Positions 18,486 to 27,771 of a stretch of 64,000 nucleotides of DNA are shown here, one piece after another (the first letter of the stretch is position 1; each line of letters begins with the position of its first letter). The position numbers and the translations under genes were made by a program. Below the pieces are notes generated by a model. That model was not told the DNA's origin, searched no databases, and was given only the letters and a program-made list of their open reading frames with translations. The DNA is from Arthrobacter sp. SDTb3-6 (GTDB lineage Bacteria; Actinomycetota; Actinomycetes; Actinomycetales; Micrococcaceae), in NCBI RefSeq assembly GCF_013376095.1, contig NZ_JAAMFN010000001.1:124001-188000 (forward strand), in the 5' to 3' direction.

Positions 18486-18929
18486 GTGCGTACGTATACC
18501 CCGAAGCCCGGCGATATCAACCGTCAGTGGCACATCATTGATGCCAATGACGTTGTCTTGGGCCGTCTTGCCAGCCAGACCGCAACACTGCTGCGTGGAA
18601 AGCACAAGCCGACCTTCGCTCCCCACATGGACATGGGCGATTTCGTCATCATCATCAACGCCGAGAAGGTTGCCCTGACCGGCGCCAAGCTCGAGCAGAA
18701 GCGCGCTTACCGCCACTCCGGTTACCCGGGCGGCCTGTCAAGCATGAACTATGCAGAACTGCTGGAAAAGAACCCGGTTCGCGCCGTGGAAAAGGCCGTT
18801 GCCGGCATGCTCCCGAAGACCAAGCTGGGCAACGCCCAGATTGGCAAGCTGAAGGTGTACCGCGGTGCCGAGCACCCGCACGCCGCCCAGCAGCCCAAGA
18901 CGTTTGAAATCACCCAGGTCGCCCAGTAG
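18486..18929 (+). CDS. rplM: 50S ribosomal protein L13
   Basis: L13 is an early-assembly large-subunit protein. The 147-residue product begins [20 protein letters not shown] and contains [27 protein letters not shown] and [14 protein letters not shown], the normal L13 pattern. The GTG at 18486 gives the standard length; GAAGG lies about 10 bases upstream. The frame is open for 51 bases further upstream without conserved sequence. It pairs with rpsI as in nearly all bacteria. Confidence 0.96.
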   Translation: MRTYTPKPGDINRQWHIIDANDVVLGRLASQTATLLRGKHKPTFAPHMDMGDFVIIINAEKVALTGAKLEQKRAYRHSGYPGGLSSMNYAELLEKNPVRAVEKAVAGMLPKTKLGNAQIGKLKVYRGAEHPHAAQQPKTFEITQVAQ

Positions 18930-18967
18930 TCCTGGCCACCACCTAAATTTACTTATCAAGGAGAATC

Positions 18968-19483
18968 GTGGCTCAGAATACTGAAGAGCTGAACACCGAC
19001 GCCGTTGCGGCCGAGGAAGAAGTTTTGACCAGCTACACCAGCGAAAGCGCCCCCGCCGCCGACGCCGCCCCGAAGAAGGAACGCCCCGCGCTGACCGTTT
19101 CCGGTGCTGCAGTCGGCCGCCGCAAGCAGGCCATTGCCCGCGTGCGTGTTGTCCCCGGCACCGGCAAGTGGGTTGTCAACGGCCGCGAACTGGCTGACTA
19201 CTTCCCGAACAAGCTGCACCAGCAGGAAGTCAACGACCCGTTCCGCATCCTGGACCTCGACGGCGCCTACGACGTCATCGCCCGCATCCACGGCGGCGGC
19301 CCCTCCGGCCAGGCCGGTGCACTGCGCCTGGGCGTTGCCCGTTCCCTGAACGAGATCGACGTTGAGAACAACCGGGCCACCCTGAAGAAGGCCGGCTTCC
19401 TGACCCGTGACGCCCGCGTCATCGAGCGCAAGAAGGCTGGTCTGAAGAAGGCCCGCAAGGCTTCGCAGTACTCCAAGCGCTAA
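18968..19483 (+). CDS. rpsI: 30S ribosomal protein S9
   Basis: S9 reaches the P site through its C-terminal tail. The core begins at about residue 45 ([20 protein letters not shown]) and ends in the required basic tail [12 protein letters not shown], whose last Arg contacts P-site tRNA. The product has 171 residues because of about 40 extra acidic and Ala-rich residues at the N-terminus. AAGGAGA lies before the GTG. It is closed by a perfect terminator. Confidence 0.96.
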   Translation: MAQNTEELNTDAVAAEEEVLTSYTSESAPAADAAPKKERPALTVSGAAVGRRKQAIARVRVVPGTGKWVVNGRELADYFPNKLHQQEVNDPFRILDLDGAYDVIARIHGGGPSGQAGALRLGVARSLNEIDVENNRATLKKAGFLTRDARVIERKKAGLKKARKASQYSKR

Positions 19484-19498
19484 TTTCCGCGCTCCCAT

Positions 19499-19533
19499 AA
19501 AAATCCCCGGCCGCCGCGCGGCCGGGGATTTTT
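19499..19533. terminator. Perfect bidirectional terminator after rpsI
   Basis: AAAAATCCCCGGCCGC, a CGC loop, and GCGGCCGGGGATTTTT form a 16-bp stem that includes both the A-run and the T-run, so it can stop transcription from either side. It ends rplM-rpsI before glmM. Confidence 0.92.
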
Positions 19534-19590
19534 ATGTCTCCGGGCGGGCTGGTTCCGGGTCCCGCGGCGGCGTTGGGGCCGGAGATGAAT

Positions 19591-19596
19591 TAGACT
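19591..19596 (+). promoter_or_regulatory. -10 element of probably leaderless glmM
   Basis: TAGACT ends 7 bases before the glmM ATG. There is no Shine-Dalgarno sequence and no good -35. Confidence 0.5.
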
Positions 19597-19603
19597 GGAC
19601 GGG

Positions 19604-20950
19604 ATGTCTAGATTATTTGGAACCGACGGTGTCCGCGGATTGGCCAATGGCCTCCTGACGGCAGAGCTCGCATTGTCACTGGCGCAGGCCGCTGCCGTGG
19701 TGCTGGGACACGACCAGATGAGCGAAGGAAAGCGGCCACGTGCGGTGCTCGCCCGTGATCCGCGCGCGAGCGGCGAATTCATCGGCGCCGCAGTGGCGGC
19801 CGGCCTGGCCAGCGCGGGAGTCGACGTCTACGACGCCGGTGTCCTGCCGACGCCGGCCACCGCATTCCTCATCGCAGACTTAGGCGCAGACTTTGGCGTG
19901 ATGATCTCCGCCTCCCACAATCCTGCCCCGGACAACGGCATCAAGTTCTTTGCCCGCGGCGGCCAGAAGCTGGACGACGCGGTGGAGGATGCCATCGAGG
20001 ACCAGCTCCAGCGCGATGCCTTCCGCCCCGTTGGCGTCGACGTCGGACGCATCCAGCGTTTCTCAGACGCCGAGGACCGCTACATCGTCCACCTGCTCGG
20101 CACCATGCCCCACCGCCTCGACGGGTTGAAGATTGTCCTGGACTGCGCCAACGGCGCCGCCAGCGGCTGCTCCCCGCAGGTCTTCACCGACGCCGGTGCA
20201 ACAGTGACCGTCATTGGCGCGGACCCGGACGGGCTGAACATCAATGACGGCGTGGGTTCCACACACCTTGAAAAGTTGCAGGACAGGGTCCTGTCCACCG
20301 GTGCGGACCTGGGCATTGCCCACGACGGCGACGCCGACCGGTGCCTTGCCGTGGACCACGAGGGGCAGGTTGTGGACGGCGACCAGATCATGGCCGTGCT
20401 GGCCCTGGCACAAAAGGAAGCCGGCGAACTTAAGGGCAACGTCCTGGTCGCCACCGTCATGAGCAACCTGGGCCTGAAGATCGCGCTGCGCGATGCCGGC
20501 ATCACCATCCGCGAAACCGCTGTTGGCGACCGCTATGTGCTGGAGGAAATGCGCCGCGGAGACTACTCGCTGGGCGGGGAACAGTCCGGACACGTCATTT
20601 TCTCCGACTACGCCACCACGGGCGACGGCCTCCTGACCGGCCTGCAGCTCGCTGCCCAGGTTGCCAAGACGGGCAGGACCCTCAAGGACCTGGCCGGCGC
20701 CATGCACAAGCTGCCCCAGGTCATGATCAACGTCAAGGACGTGGACAAGTCCCGTGCCGCGATCGTCCCCGCGGTCAAGGCCGCCGTGGCCAAGGCCGAG
20801 GCCGAGCTCGGCGACACCGGCCGCGTGCTGCTGCGCCCGTCGGGGACCGAGCAGCTGGTCCGGGTCATGGTTGAGGCGGCCGACACCGCGACGGCACAGC
20901 GCATCTGCGACGGCCTGGTCGACGTGGTGCGCCAGGAACTTGCCCTGTAG
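19604..20950 (+). CDS. glmM: Phosphoglucosamine mutase
   Basis: GlmM converts glucosamine-6-phosphate to glucosamine-1-phosphate for UDP-GlcNAc and peptidoglycan synthesis. The 448-residue product begins [15 protein letters not shown]. The phosphorylated serine is Ser104 in SASHNP, the metal loop is DGDADR, the sugar loop GGEQSGH, and the phosphate loop [12 protein letters not shown]. glmS, which makes its substrate, lies 2.8 kb downstream on the same strand. The start fits a leaderless transcript. Confidence 0.97.
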   Translation: MSRLFGTDGVRGLANGLLTAELALSLAQAAAVVLGHDQMSEGKRPRAVLARDPRASGEFIGAAVAAGLASAGVDVYDAGVLPTPATAFLIADLGADFGVMISASHNPAPDNGIKFFARGGQKLDDAVEDAIEDQLQRDAFRPVGVDVGRIQRFSDAEDRYIVHLLGTMPHRLDGLKIVLDCANGAASGCSPQVFTDAGATVTVIGADPDGLNINDGVGSTHLEKLQDRVLSTGADLGIAHDGDADRCLAVDHEGQVVDGDQIMAVLALAQKEAGELKGNVLVATVMSNLGLKIALRDAGITIRETAVGDRYVLEEMRRGDYSLGGEQSGHVIFSDYATTGDGLLTGLQLAAQVAKTGRTLKDLAGAMHKLPQVMINVKDVDKSRAAIVPAVKAAVAKAEAELGDTGRVLLRPSGTEQLVRVMVEAADTATAQRICDGLVDVVRQELAL

Positions 20951-21025
20951 CAGGTGCCCGGAAGTGGCACCGGAGCGGGCCTTGGTGGTCCGGCTCACAG
21001 CCAACACGCTGCCCTGCGTAAGCGC

Positions 21026-21054
21026 TTGACCTCGCCGTATTCTTCCCTTAGCGT
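21026..21054 (+). promoter_or_regulatory. Promoter of mscL
   Basis: TTGACC and TAGCGT are separated by exactly 17 bases, in the gap between glmM and mscL. The mscL start follows about 40 bases later with GAGGAG as Shine-Dalgarno. Confidence 0.6.
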
Positions 21055-21096
21055 GACAACCGACAGTAAATTGTTGTTGATTGGTGAGGAGTAATG

Positions 21097-21528
21097 ATGA
21101 TTCGTGGATTTAAGAATTTTCTAATGCGTGGTGACGTAATTACCGTGGCAATCGGTTTGGTTGTTGCCCTGGCCTTCAGCACCTTGGTGAAGGCCTTTAC
21201 GGATTTCGTCATCAATCCCCTCATTGCCGCACTTCAGGGTGGCCAGTCACTGGGCCTTGGCTGGCAGCTGGGAGCGGCTGGCAACAAGGCGACCTACCTC
21301 GATATCGGGTCCTTTATTTCCGCCATCATCTATTTCATCATCTTCATGGCAGTCGTGTACTTCGTTATTGTCGTTCCTTACAAGGCGATCCAGGCCCGCC
21401 GTGGCATCACGGCGTTTGGTGACCCGGCGCCGACCAAGGCCTGCCCCGCCTGCCTTTCCGACGACCTGCCGGTCGCAGCAAGCAAATGCAAGTATTGCGG
21501 GACCGAGCAGCCTGTCGTGAGCGTCTAA
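21097..21528 (+). CDS. mscL: MscL-type mechanosensitive channel with C-terminal zinc ribbon
   Basis: MscL opens under membrane tension and releases solutes during osmotic downshock. Residues 1-95 are a normal MscL: amphipathic MIRGFKNFLMRGDVITVAIG, the first membrane helix AIGLVVALAFSTLVKAFTDF, and a second helix around FISAIIYFIIFMAVVYFVIV. The usual cytoplasmic helix is replaced by a short segment and CPACLSDDLPVAASKCKYCG, a CxxC-x11-CxxC zinc ribbon. GAGGAG favours ATG 21097 over ATG 21094. Whether the ribbon gates or only stabilises the channel is unknown. Confidence 0.93.
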   Translation: MIRGFKNFLMRGDVITVAIGLVVALAFSTLVKAFTDFVINPLIAALQGGQSLGLGWQLGAAGNKATYLDIGSFISAIIYFIIFMAVVYFVIVVPYKAIQARRGITAFGDPAPTKACPACLSDDLPVAASKCKYCGTEQPVVSV

Positions 21529-21607
21529 AACCGCAGTTTCCGCCGGGGCGCCCTTGAAGGCGTTCCTGGGAATGAAAATTTGATGTCCGCAGGTCGGTGC
21601 CAGCGGA

Positions 21608-21667
21608 TTTGGGCCGGTTGCATTGAGACCAAAAGGGAATTGTCCCGCTCAATGCAGCCGGCCCAAA
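21608..21667. repeat. 20-bp inverted repeat between mscL and the VanY-like gene
   Basis: TTTGGGCCGGTTGCATTGAG (21608-21627) pairs with its near-perfect complement at 21648-21667 (one G-U), and the 20-base loop contains a smaller GGGA/TCCC hairpin. It sits between convergent genes with A/T tracts on both ends, so it probably works as a bidirectional terminator. The stem is unusually long for that role. Confidence 0.65.
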
Positions 21668-21755
21668 AACGTGGACGCGCGGCAGCTTCCCGGAATGGCG
21701 CAGGAGCGCGCCAGGCACCTCATGGACGGCATTTTCACAAATGCCTCCACGCGGC

Positions 21756-22697
21756 CTATTCATAACCCGGTGCGCCGGGCAGCCCCAAATATTGTTCGTA
21801 CGTCAGGATTCCGCGCCTGGACATGTCCTGGGCAACGGCAGCACCCACAAAGCGCAGGTGCCAGGGTTCGGCGAGGTATCCGGTGGTGCCCTCCAGGCCA
21901 AGTTGGTAGCGGACCACAAAGCCGTATTTCGCGGCGTGTCCGGCCACCCACAGGCCAGCCGGGCTTGACGCCATGCACCACGTGAACGCGCACGACGCCG
22001 GGACGGCGGCGTCCCCGATATCGAGGGCAAAGCCGGTCTGGTGCTCGGAGTATCCCGGCCGGGCCGAGGCCGTGTCCGCCGCTTCGGCGCCCCTTTGTGC
22101 CGCGTAACTGTTGTAGAGGGACACCTGCGTGGCGTAGGAGCGGAAGCTGCTCATCACCGTCATGTTGACGCCGTCTGCTGCGGCCGCGGCAAACATTTGC
22201 CCGACAGCCGCTGCCGCTGCCCGCCGCAGGAGGGCGGGCTCGCCCGAACCCGTGGGAACGGCGGGCGTCACCAGGAACGGTGGCATGTAGTTCCGCGGCA
22301 CGAGTGCATGGTGCTTGTTCACCAGCACGAGCACACTGGACGGGTCGGTGATGTCCCACAGCGCCCGGTCGGGCAGGGAATTGCCGCCGGCGGCGAACAG
22401 CTGCTGGATGGGTGCCCCGGCAGGCGCGCCGGCGACCGGGGGTTTCGCCGCCGAAGCGGGGGAGGACGACGCCGGCCGCTGGGTTTTGGCCGATGCCGGG
22501 CCCGGCGCCGTGGAGGGGGAAACGGAAGGTGCGGCGCCCGCCCGGGAGGGCCCCGGCGTCGGACGGGGGAAGCAGCCGCCCAGGGAGAAGGCCAGGACGG
22601 CAAGGAGCGGCACGGCAAGGAATGCTGTCAGGACGGCGCCCGGGCGGGCCCGGCGAGTTCCCGGGGCATTGCCGGGGGCCTGGTGGCTTCCGGCCAT
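21756..22697 (-). CDS. VanY-like D-Ala-D-Ala carboxypeptidase lipoprotein
   Basis: The product (313 residues) is an M15-family zinc carboxypeptidase that would trim D-Ala from peptidoglycan stem peptides outside the cell. The N-terminus has a signal peptide with lipobox LGGC (Cys42) and then a Pro-Ala-Ser-rich linker to about residue 95. Catalytic motifs are SSFRSYATQVSLYNSY, HQTGFALDIG (metal His and Asp) and EPWHLRF (Glu and His). It starts 6 bases after the coaA stop, so the two are probably one operon. Confidence 0.9.
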   Translation of the reverse strand: MAGSHQAPGNAPGTRRARPGAVLTAFLAVPLLAVLAFSLGGCFPRPTPGPSRAGAAPSVSPSTAPGPASAKTQRPASSSPASAAKPPVAGAPAGAPIQQLFAAGGNSLPDRALWDITDPSSVLVLVNKHHALVPRNYMPPFLVTPAVPTGSGEPALLRRAAAAAVGQMFAAAAADGVNMTVMSSFRSYATQVSLYNSYAAQRGAEAADTASARPGYSEHQTGFALDIGDAAVPASCAFTWCMASSPAGLWVAGHAAKYGFVVRYQLGLEGTTGYLAEPWHLRFVGAAVAQDMSRRGILTYEQYLGLPGAPGYE

Positions 22698-22703
22698 GAC
22701 CGG

Positions 22704-23672
22704 CTAGACCTTCCTCAGCAGCATCCGGCGGATGGAGTGGTCGGAGTCCTTGGTGAGCACCAGCTGGGCCCGGCCGCGGGTGGGGAGCACGTTTTGGAGC
22801 AGGTTCGGTTCGTTGATGGTTTTCCAGATGTGGGTGGCGGTTTCCACGGCCTCGGCGTCGGACAGGGCCGCGTACCGGCGGAAATACGATTCCGGGTTGG
22901 AGAACGCCCCGCTGCGCAGGGAGCGGAAGCGGTCGATGTACCACTGTTCGATGTATTGCGTTTTCGCGTCCACGTAGATGGAAAAGTCGAAGAAGTCGCT
23001 GACGGCCAGGCCGGACCGGCCGTCCGGGCGCGGCCGGGCGGCGGCCAGGACGTTCAGGCCCTCCACGATGAGCACGTCGGGGCGGTGGACCACCACTTCC
23101 CGGCCGGGCATGATGTCGTACGTCAGGTGCGAGTACATCGGGGCTCGGACTTCCTCGGCGCCGCTCTTGACGGCGCTGACAAAGCGGAGCAGGGCGCGGC
23201 GGTCATAGGATTCCGGGAAGCCCTTGCGGGACATCAGCCCGCGGCGCTCCAGTTCGGCGTTGGGATAGAGGAAGCCGTCAGTGGTCACGAGTTCCACGTT
23301 GGGTGTGTCCGGCCAGCGGCGCAGCATCTCGCGCAGCACACGTGCCGTGGTGGACTTGCCCACGGCCACGGAACCGGCGACACCAATGACGAACGGCGTC
23401 CGGCTGCCGCGTTCGCCCAGGAAGGTGGTGGTGGCGCTGTGCAGGTGCCCCGCCGCGGCCACGTAGAGGTTCAGGAGCCGGGACAGCGGGAGGTAGACGT
23501 CGCGAATCTCACGCATGTCGAGCTGGTCACCCAGGCCGCGGATGCGTGCGAGGTCCTCTTCGTTGAGTGGCTGCTCGATTTTATTGGCAAGCCGCGACCA
23601 CGTCTGGCGGTCCAGCTCCACAAAGGGGGAGGCGCCGTCGCCGTTGCTGGACTCGGATTTTTGCGATGTCAC
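22704..23672 (-). CDS. coaA: Pantothenate kinase, type I
   Basis: CoaA phosphorylates pantothenate, the controlling step of coenzyme A synthesis. The 322-residue product has the Walker A motif [12 protein letters not shown] at residues 97-108, [10 protein letters not shown], and [20 protein letters not shown], all typical of the bacterial type I enzyme. I chose the GTG at 23672, giving [10 protein letters not shown]; a CAGAAT hexamer ends 7 bases upstream, so the gene may be leaderless. A longer frame upstream lacks conservation. acpS, which uses CoA, lies 2 kb away. Confidence 0.94.
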   Translation of the reverse strand: MTSQKSESSNGDGASPFVELDRQTWSRLANKIEQPLNEEDLARIRGLGDQLDMREIRDVYLPLSRLLNLYVAAAGHLHSATTTFLGERGSRTPFVIGVAGSVAVGKSTTARVLREMLRRWPDTPNVELVTTDGFLYPNAELERRGLMSRKGFPESYDRRALLRFVSAVKSGAEEVRAPMYSHLTYDIMPGREVVVHRPDVLIVEGLNVLAAARPRPDGRSGLAVSDFFDFSIYVDAKTQYIEQWYIDRFRSLRSGAFSNPESYFRRYAALSDAEAVETATHIWKTINEPNLLQNVLPTRGRAQLVLTKDSDHSIRRMLLRKV

Positions 23673-23788
23673 GCTGTTGATTCTGCCTTGTTTGTGGTGC
23701 AGCGCGAAATACGGGACGTCACGGTGGGGCGGGACTGCGGTGCGTTTTCCGCCCCTAACGTAGGACGTACTACAAATCAATCAGCGAT

Positions 23789-23794
23789 TATGAT
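23789..23794 (+). promoter_or_regulatory. -10 element of probably leaderless glmS
   Basis: TATGAT ends 8 bases before the glmS ATG, and no Shine-Dalgarno is present. Transcription would begin at or next to the start codon. There is no space for a glmS ribozyme. Confidence 0.6.
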
Positions 23795-23802
23795 TGGTTT
23801 TC

Positions 23803-25707
23803 ATGTGTGGAATTGTTGGTTATGCCGGAACCGCCCCGGCCAATGGAACGTCGACTGCAGCCGGGCACCAGGCCCTGGACGTGCTCATGGAGGGCCTGCG
23901 GCGCCTTGAGTACCGCGGCTACGACTCAGCCGGGGTGGCAGTGGTGGCCAACGGCGAAATCGCCATGCGCAAAAAGGCGGGAAAGCTGGCCAACCTGACG
24001 GCGGAGCTCGCCGCGAGCCCGCTGCCGGATTCCATGACCGGGATCGGCCACACCCGCTGGGCCACCCACGGCGGTCCCACGGACAAGAACGCCCACCCGC
24101 ATGTGGTGGACGACGGCCGGCTGGCCGTGATCCACAACGGGATCATTGAAAACTATGCACCCCTGAAGGCCGAGCTCGTCTACCAGGGGCACACCTTCAT
24201 CTCCGACACCGACACCGAAGTGGCGGCGGTCCTGCTGGGGGAGATCTACCGCTCGCTTCCGGCCGATGAATCCGCCGACGGCGCCCGCCTCACCCGGGCC
24301 ATGCAGCTTGCCTCCCAGCGCCTTGAGGGGGCCTTCACCCTCCTCGCCGCCCATGCGGCCCACCCCGGCACCGTGGTGGCCTCGCGCCGCAATTCACCCC
24401 TGGTGGTGGGGCTGGGCGACGGCGAGAACTTCCTCGGCTCGGACGTATCCGGCTTCATTGACTACACGCGCCGGGCCGTGGAGCTGGGCCAGGACCAGGT
24501 GGTCACCATCACCGCGGCGACCGTGGCCATCACCGATTTCCGCGGTGAACCCGCCGAGGGCCGCGAGTACCTGGTCGACTGGGATGCCGCCGCCGCCGAG
24601 AAGGACGGCTTCCCGTCCTTCATGGAGAAGGAAATCCATGACCAGCCTGAGGCCGTGGCCCAGACCCTGCTGGGCCGTTCGGACATCGACGGCAAGCTGA
24701 CGCTGGATGAAATGCGCATCGACGCCGACGTGCTGAAAACCGTCAACAAGATCATCGTGCTCGCCTGCGGCACGTCCGCCTACGCCGGCCAGGTGGCCAA
24801 GTACGCCATCGAGCACTGGTGCCGGATCCCCACCGAGGTGGAACTGTCCCATGAATTCCGCTACCGTGACCCGATCGTGGATGACAAGACGCTGATCGTC
24901 TCGCTGTCCCAGTCCGGTGAAACCATGGACACGCTGATGGCCGTGCGCTACGCCCGCGAGCAGGGCGCCAAGACCGTCGCCATTTGCAACACGAACGGCT
25001 CCACCATCCCGCGCGAATCCGACGCCGTGCTGTACACGCACGCCGGACCGGAGATCGCCGTGGCCTCGACCAAGGCGTTCCTCGCCCAGATCACGGCCGC
25101 CTACCTGCTGGGCCTGTATTTGGCACAGCTGCGCGGCAACCTGTTCCAGGGGCAGATCAAGGATGTGCTGGCCGACCTGGCCAAGGTGCCGGCAAAGATC
25201 GCGCAGGTCCTGGAAAACGACCAGCAGATCAAGGACCTGGCCCGCAGCATGGCCGACACCAGCTCGGTGCTGTTCCTGGGCCGCCACGTCGGCTTCCCCG
25301 TGGCCATGGAAGGGGCGCTCAAGCTCAAGGAGCTCGCCTACATCCACGCCGAAGGATTTGCCGCCGGCGAACTCAAGCACGGCCCCATCGCCCTGATCGA
25401 GGAGGGCCAGCCCGTCATCGTGGTGGTCCCCTCGCCCCGTGGCCGGGACTCCCTGCATTCGAAGGTCGTCTCCAACATCCAGGAGGTGCGCGCCCGCGGT
25501 GCGAAGACCATTGTGATTGCCGAGGAAGGCGACGAGTCCGTGCGCGCCCACGCCGAGCACGTTTTCTACATCCCGGAGACCACCACGCTGCTGGCGCCGC
25601 TGCTGGCCACCGTGCCGCTGCAGATCTTCGCCTGCGAGCTGGCCATGGCCAAGGGCTACGACGTGGACCAGCCGCGCAACCTGGCAAAGTCCGTCACCGT
25701 CGAGTAG
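23803..25707 (+). CDS. glmS: Glutamine-fructose-6-phosphate aminotransferase
   Basis: GlmS makes glucosamine-6-phosphate from fructose-6-phosphate and glutamine, the first step to UDP-GlcNAc. The 634-residue enzyme begins MCGIVGYAG, with the catalytic Cys2 of the glutaminase domain. Two SIS domains follow (ACGTSAYAGQVAKYAIE and SQSGETMDTL; then LFLGRHVGFPVAMEGALKLK), and the C-terminal DVDQPRNLAKSVTVE is standard. Upstream in-frame ATG at 23794 is excluded because Cys2 must follow Met. glmM is nearby. Confidence 0.97.
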   Translation: MCGIVGYAGTAPANGTSTAAGHQALDVLMEGLRRLEYRGYDSAGVAVVANGEIAMRKKAGKLANLTAELAASPLPDSMTGIGHTRWATHGGPTDKNAHPHVVDDGRLAVIHNGIIENYAPLKAELVYQGHTFISDTDTEVAAVLLGEIYRSLPADESADGARLTRAMQLASQRLEGAFTLLAAHAAHPGTVVASRRNSPLVVGLGDGENFLGSDVSGFIDYTRRAVELGQDQVVTITAATVAITDFRGEPAEGREYLVDWDAAAAEKDGFPSFMEKEIHDQPEAVAQTLLGRSDIDGKLTLDEMRIDADVLKTVNKIIVLACGTSAYAGQVAKYAIEHWCRIPTEVELSHEFRYRDPIVDDKTLIVSLSQSGETMDTLMAVRYAREQGAKTVAICNTNGSTIPRESDAVLYTHAGPEIAVASTKAFLAQITAAYLLGLYLAQLRGNLFQGQIKDVLADLAKVPAKIAQVLENDQQIKDLARSMADTSSVLFLGRHVGFPVAMEGALKLKELAYIHAEGFAAGELKHGPIALIEEGQPVIVVVPSPRGRDSLHSKVVSNIQEVRARGAKTIVIAEEGDESVRAHAEHVFYIPETTTLLAPLLATVPLQIFACELAMAKGYDVDQPRNLAKSVTVE

Positions 25708-25745
25708 ATTTTCGCCGCCGGCCGGTGGTTGGGCTTGCCGGTGAT

Positions 25746-25779
25746 CGGGCCTGTCGAAATCAAGGTCTCGACGGGCTCG
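25746..25779. repeat. REP-like imperfect palindrome
   Basis: CGGGCCTGTCGA and TCGACGGGCTCG face each other around a 10-base loop, with G-U pairs. Its right arm (TCTCGACGGGCTCG) recurs at about 58650 inside the methyltransferase gene. Similar TCGACxGGCTCGA motifs are common in intergenic repeats of related genomes, as far as I recall. It could also act as the glmS terminator. Confidence 0.45.
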
Positions 25780-25815
25780 ACCGCCGGGGTCCCCGCGGTG
25801 GGAGCTTCTGGGGAA

Positions 25816-25821
25816 TAGGCT
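25816..25821 (+). promoter_or_regulatory. -10 element of probably leaderless acpS
   Basis: TAGGCT ends 6 bases before the acpS ATG. The spacer GGGAGC has a weak Shine-Dalgarno resemblance but lies too close to the start. Confidence 0.45.
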
Positions 25822-25827
25822 GGGAGC

Positions 25828-26175
25828 ATGATTATTGGCATTGGTGTGGACGTCGTTGACATAGAACGCTTTGGCCGGCAGCTGGAGCGTACGCCCGGGC
25901 TGCGGGACAGGTTGTTTGTGCCCGCCGAGCGCGGCCTGAACACCCAGTCGCTCGCAGCGCGCTTTGCCGCCAAGGAATCCGTGGCCAAGGCCCTCGGCGC
26001 GCCGGCCGGCATGAACTGGCAGGACTGCTGGATCGGCCTGGACGAGCACGGCCCCACCATCAACGTCAAGGACACTGTGGCCGCCGTCGCCAAGGCCAAG
26101 GGCATCAAGCGCTGGCACCTGTCCATGAGCCACGACGGCGGCATTTCCACGGCCATGGTGATTGCCGAGGGCTGA
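25828..26175 (+). CDS. acpS: Holo-[acyl-carrier-protein] synthase
   Basis: AcpS moves phosphopantetheine from CoA to the acyl carrier protein. The 115-residue product has the two motifs of the family: [12 protein letters not shown] (magnesium Asp8) and [14 protein letters not shown] (Glu and Lys). The C-terminal [18 protein letters not shown] is also typical. It is followed at once by nnr, whose GTG lies one base after the stop. Confidence 0.95.
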   Translation: MIIGIGVDVVDIERFGRQLERTPGLRDRLFVPAERGLNTQSLAARFAAKESVAKALGAPAGMNWQDCWIGLDEHGPTINVKDTVAAVAKAKGIKRWHLSMSHDGGISTAMVIAEG

Positions 26176-26176
26176 C

Positions 26177-27739
26177 GTGCTCCCCGCCTACACCGCCGCA
26201 GCCGTGCGCGCTGCCGAACAGCCGCTGCTCGAGGCCGGGGGCGGGCCGGAATTGATGCAGCGCGCCGCGTACGGCCTGGCGATGGGCGTGGTTTCCGTGC
26301 TGCGGGGACGCGGCTGCGGCGTCTACGGATCGCACGTTGCCCTGCTCGTCGGTTCGGGCAACAACGGTGGTGACGCGTTGTTTGCCGGAGCCTGGCTGGC
26401 CGGACGCGGGGCCCGCGCGATGGCGCTGCTCACCAGCACCCGCACCCACCCTGGGGCGCTGGCCGCCTTCACGAAGGCCGGCGGCCTGATCCTCAGCGTC
26501 CCGGAGGGCAGCGACCGCTTTTGCGCCCAGGCCGCAGCCGCCGACGTGATTGTGGACGGACTTCTGGGCACCGGCGGGCATGGCGGCCTGCGGGAGCCCG
26601 CAGCAAGCATTGTGGCACGGTTGTGCAAAATAATCCCGAACAACCCGGCCGGCCCCGGTCCGGGGCCGGCGGCCACCTCCGCCCCCGCAGTGGTGGCATG
26701 CGACCTGCCCAGCGGCGTGGACGCCACCACCGGGGAAGTGCACGGGCCCGTGCTGCCGGCAACGCTCACCGTGACCTTCGGTGCCGCCAAGACAGGGCTG
26801 CTTGCGGCGCCGGGGGAGCAGCTCAGCGGTGGGGCCACCGTCGTCGGGCTGGGCATTGAGGACGGGCTGGGGACGCCGGATGTGCTCCGCCTGCAAACGG
26901 CGGACCTGGCGGCGCTGCTGCCACGGCCGGAAGCGGCCGACCAGAAATATACGCGCGGGGTGGCGGGGATCGTGGCCGGGTCCGCAGACTATCCGGGGGC
27001 GGCGCTGCTGGCAGTGGCCGCGGCGTCGGCCTGCGGACCGGGCATGGTGCGCTACCTGGGACCGGGCGCGGTGGCTGCCGCCCTGCATGTGCGCAACCCG
27101 GAGGCCGTATGCACCGAAGGTCCCCCGGACAGCGTCCGCGTGCAGGCCTGGCTTGCCGGTCCCGGCATTGACGGCGACCGGGAACAACTGGCCCGGGCCC
27201 GCCAGGCGCTGGCCTCCGGCCTGCCAACGGTGGTTGACGCCGGGGCGCTGGAACTCGTGTCCCGGGCGGCCGGGGCGGAGCAGTCGCACCTGGTCCTGAC
27301 CCCGCATGCCGGCGAGCTGGCCGCACTCCTGACCAGGCTGGGTAAGGAGACCGAGCGGGCGGAGGTGGAAGCGGCCCCGCTGGCTGCCGCCCGCGATGCC
27401 GCCGCGCTGACAGGGGCCACGGTCCTGCTCAAGGGGCCGACCACCTTCGTGGCGTCCCCCGGCGGGAGGACGTACAGCCAGGGCGACGGCACGCCGTCGT
27501 TGGCCACGGCAGGCAGCGGCGACACCCTGGCCGGCATCCTGGTGGCACTGCTGGCCATGGACACCGGGCGCGGCCAGGCAGCCGGCGCGGACCCGCCCGA
27601 CGCCTTGGCCGCAACTGCCGCGTTGGCGGCGGCATTCCATGGCAGACTGGGGCGGTACGGCACCGGGGCGCCGCTGAATGCCGGCATGCTGGCGGGGCGC
27701 ATCCCGGCCGTGTGGAAAGGGCTGTCCGGAGCCTGCTGA
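26177..27739 (+). CDS. nnr: Bifunctional NAD(P)H-hydrate epimerase/dehydratase
   Basis: The enzyme repairs hydrated NADH and NADPH. The 520-residue product joins an epimerase domain (about 1-215, with LLVGSGNNGGDALFAGAWLA) and an ADP-dependent dehydratase domain (about 250-520, with TPHAGELAAL, TVLLKGPTTFV and GSGDTLAGILVALLAMD). The GTG at 26177 follows GAGGG by 5 bases; the TTG at 26162 would overlap acpS. Linkage to acpS is common in actinobacteria. Confidence 0.94.
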   Translation: MLPAYTAAAVRAAEQPLLEAGGGPELMQRAAYGLAMGVVSVLRGRGCGVYGSHVALLVGSGNNGGDALFAGAWLAGRGARAMALLTSTRTHPGALAAFTKAGGLILSVPEGSDRFCAQAAAADVIVDGLLGTGGHGGLREPAASIVARLCKIIPNNPAGPGPGPAATSAPAVVACDLPSGVDATTGEVHGPVLPATLTVTFGAAKTGLLAAPGEQLSGGATVVGLGIEDGLGTPDVLRLQTADLAALLPRPEAADQKYTRGVAGIVAGSADYPGAALLAVAAASACGPGMVRYLGPGAVAAALHVRNPEAVCTEGPPDSVRVQAWLAGPGIDGDREQLARARQALASGLPTVVDAGALELVSRAAGAEQSHLVLTPHAGELAALLTRLGKETERAEVEAAPLAAARDAAALTGATVLLKGPTTFVASPGGRTYSQGDGTPSLATAGSGDTLAGILVALLAMDTGRGQAAGADPPDALAATAALAAAFHGRLGRYGTGAPLNAGMLAGRIPAVWKGLSGAC

Positions 27740-27771
27740 CCAACCAACGCACCAACCGCAAGGGGGAACCC

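Noticed and set aside
23695-23802. glmS ribozyme upstream of glmS
   Set aside because: The -10 hexamer lies 8 bases before the start codon, leaving no leader for a ribozyme.
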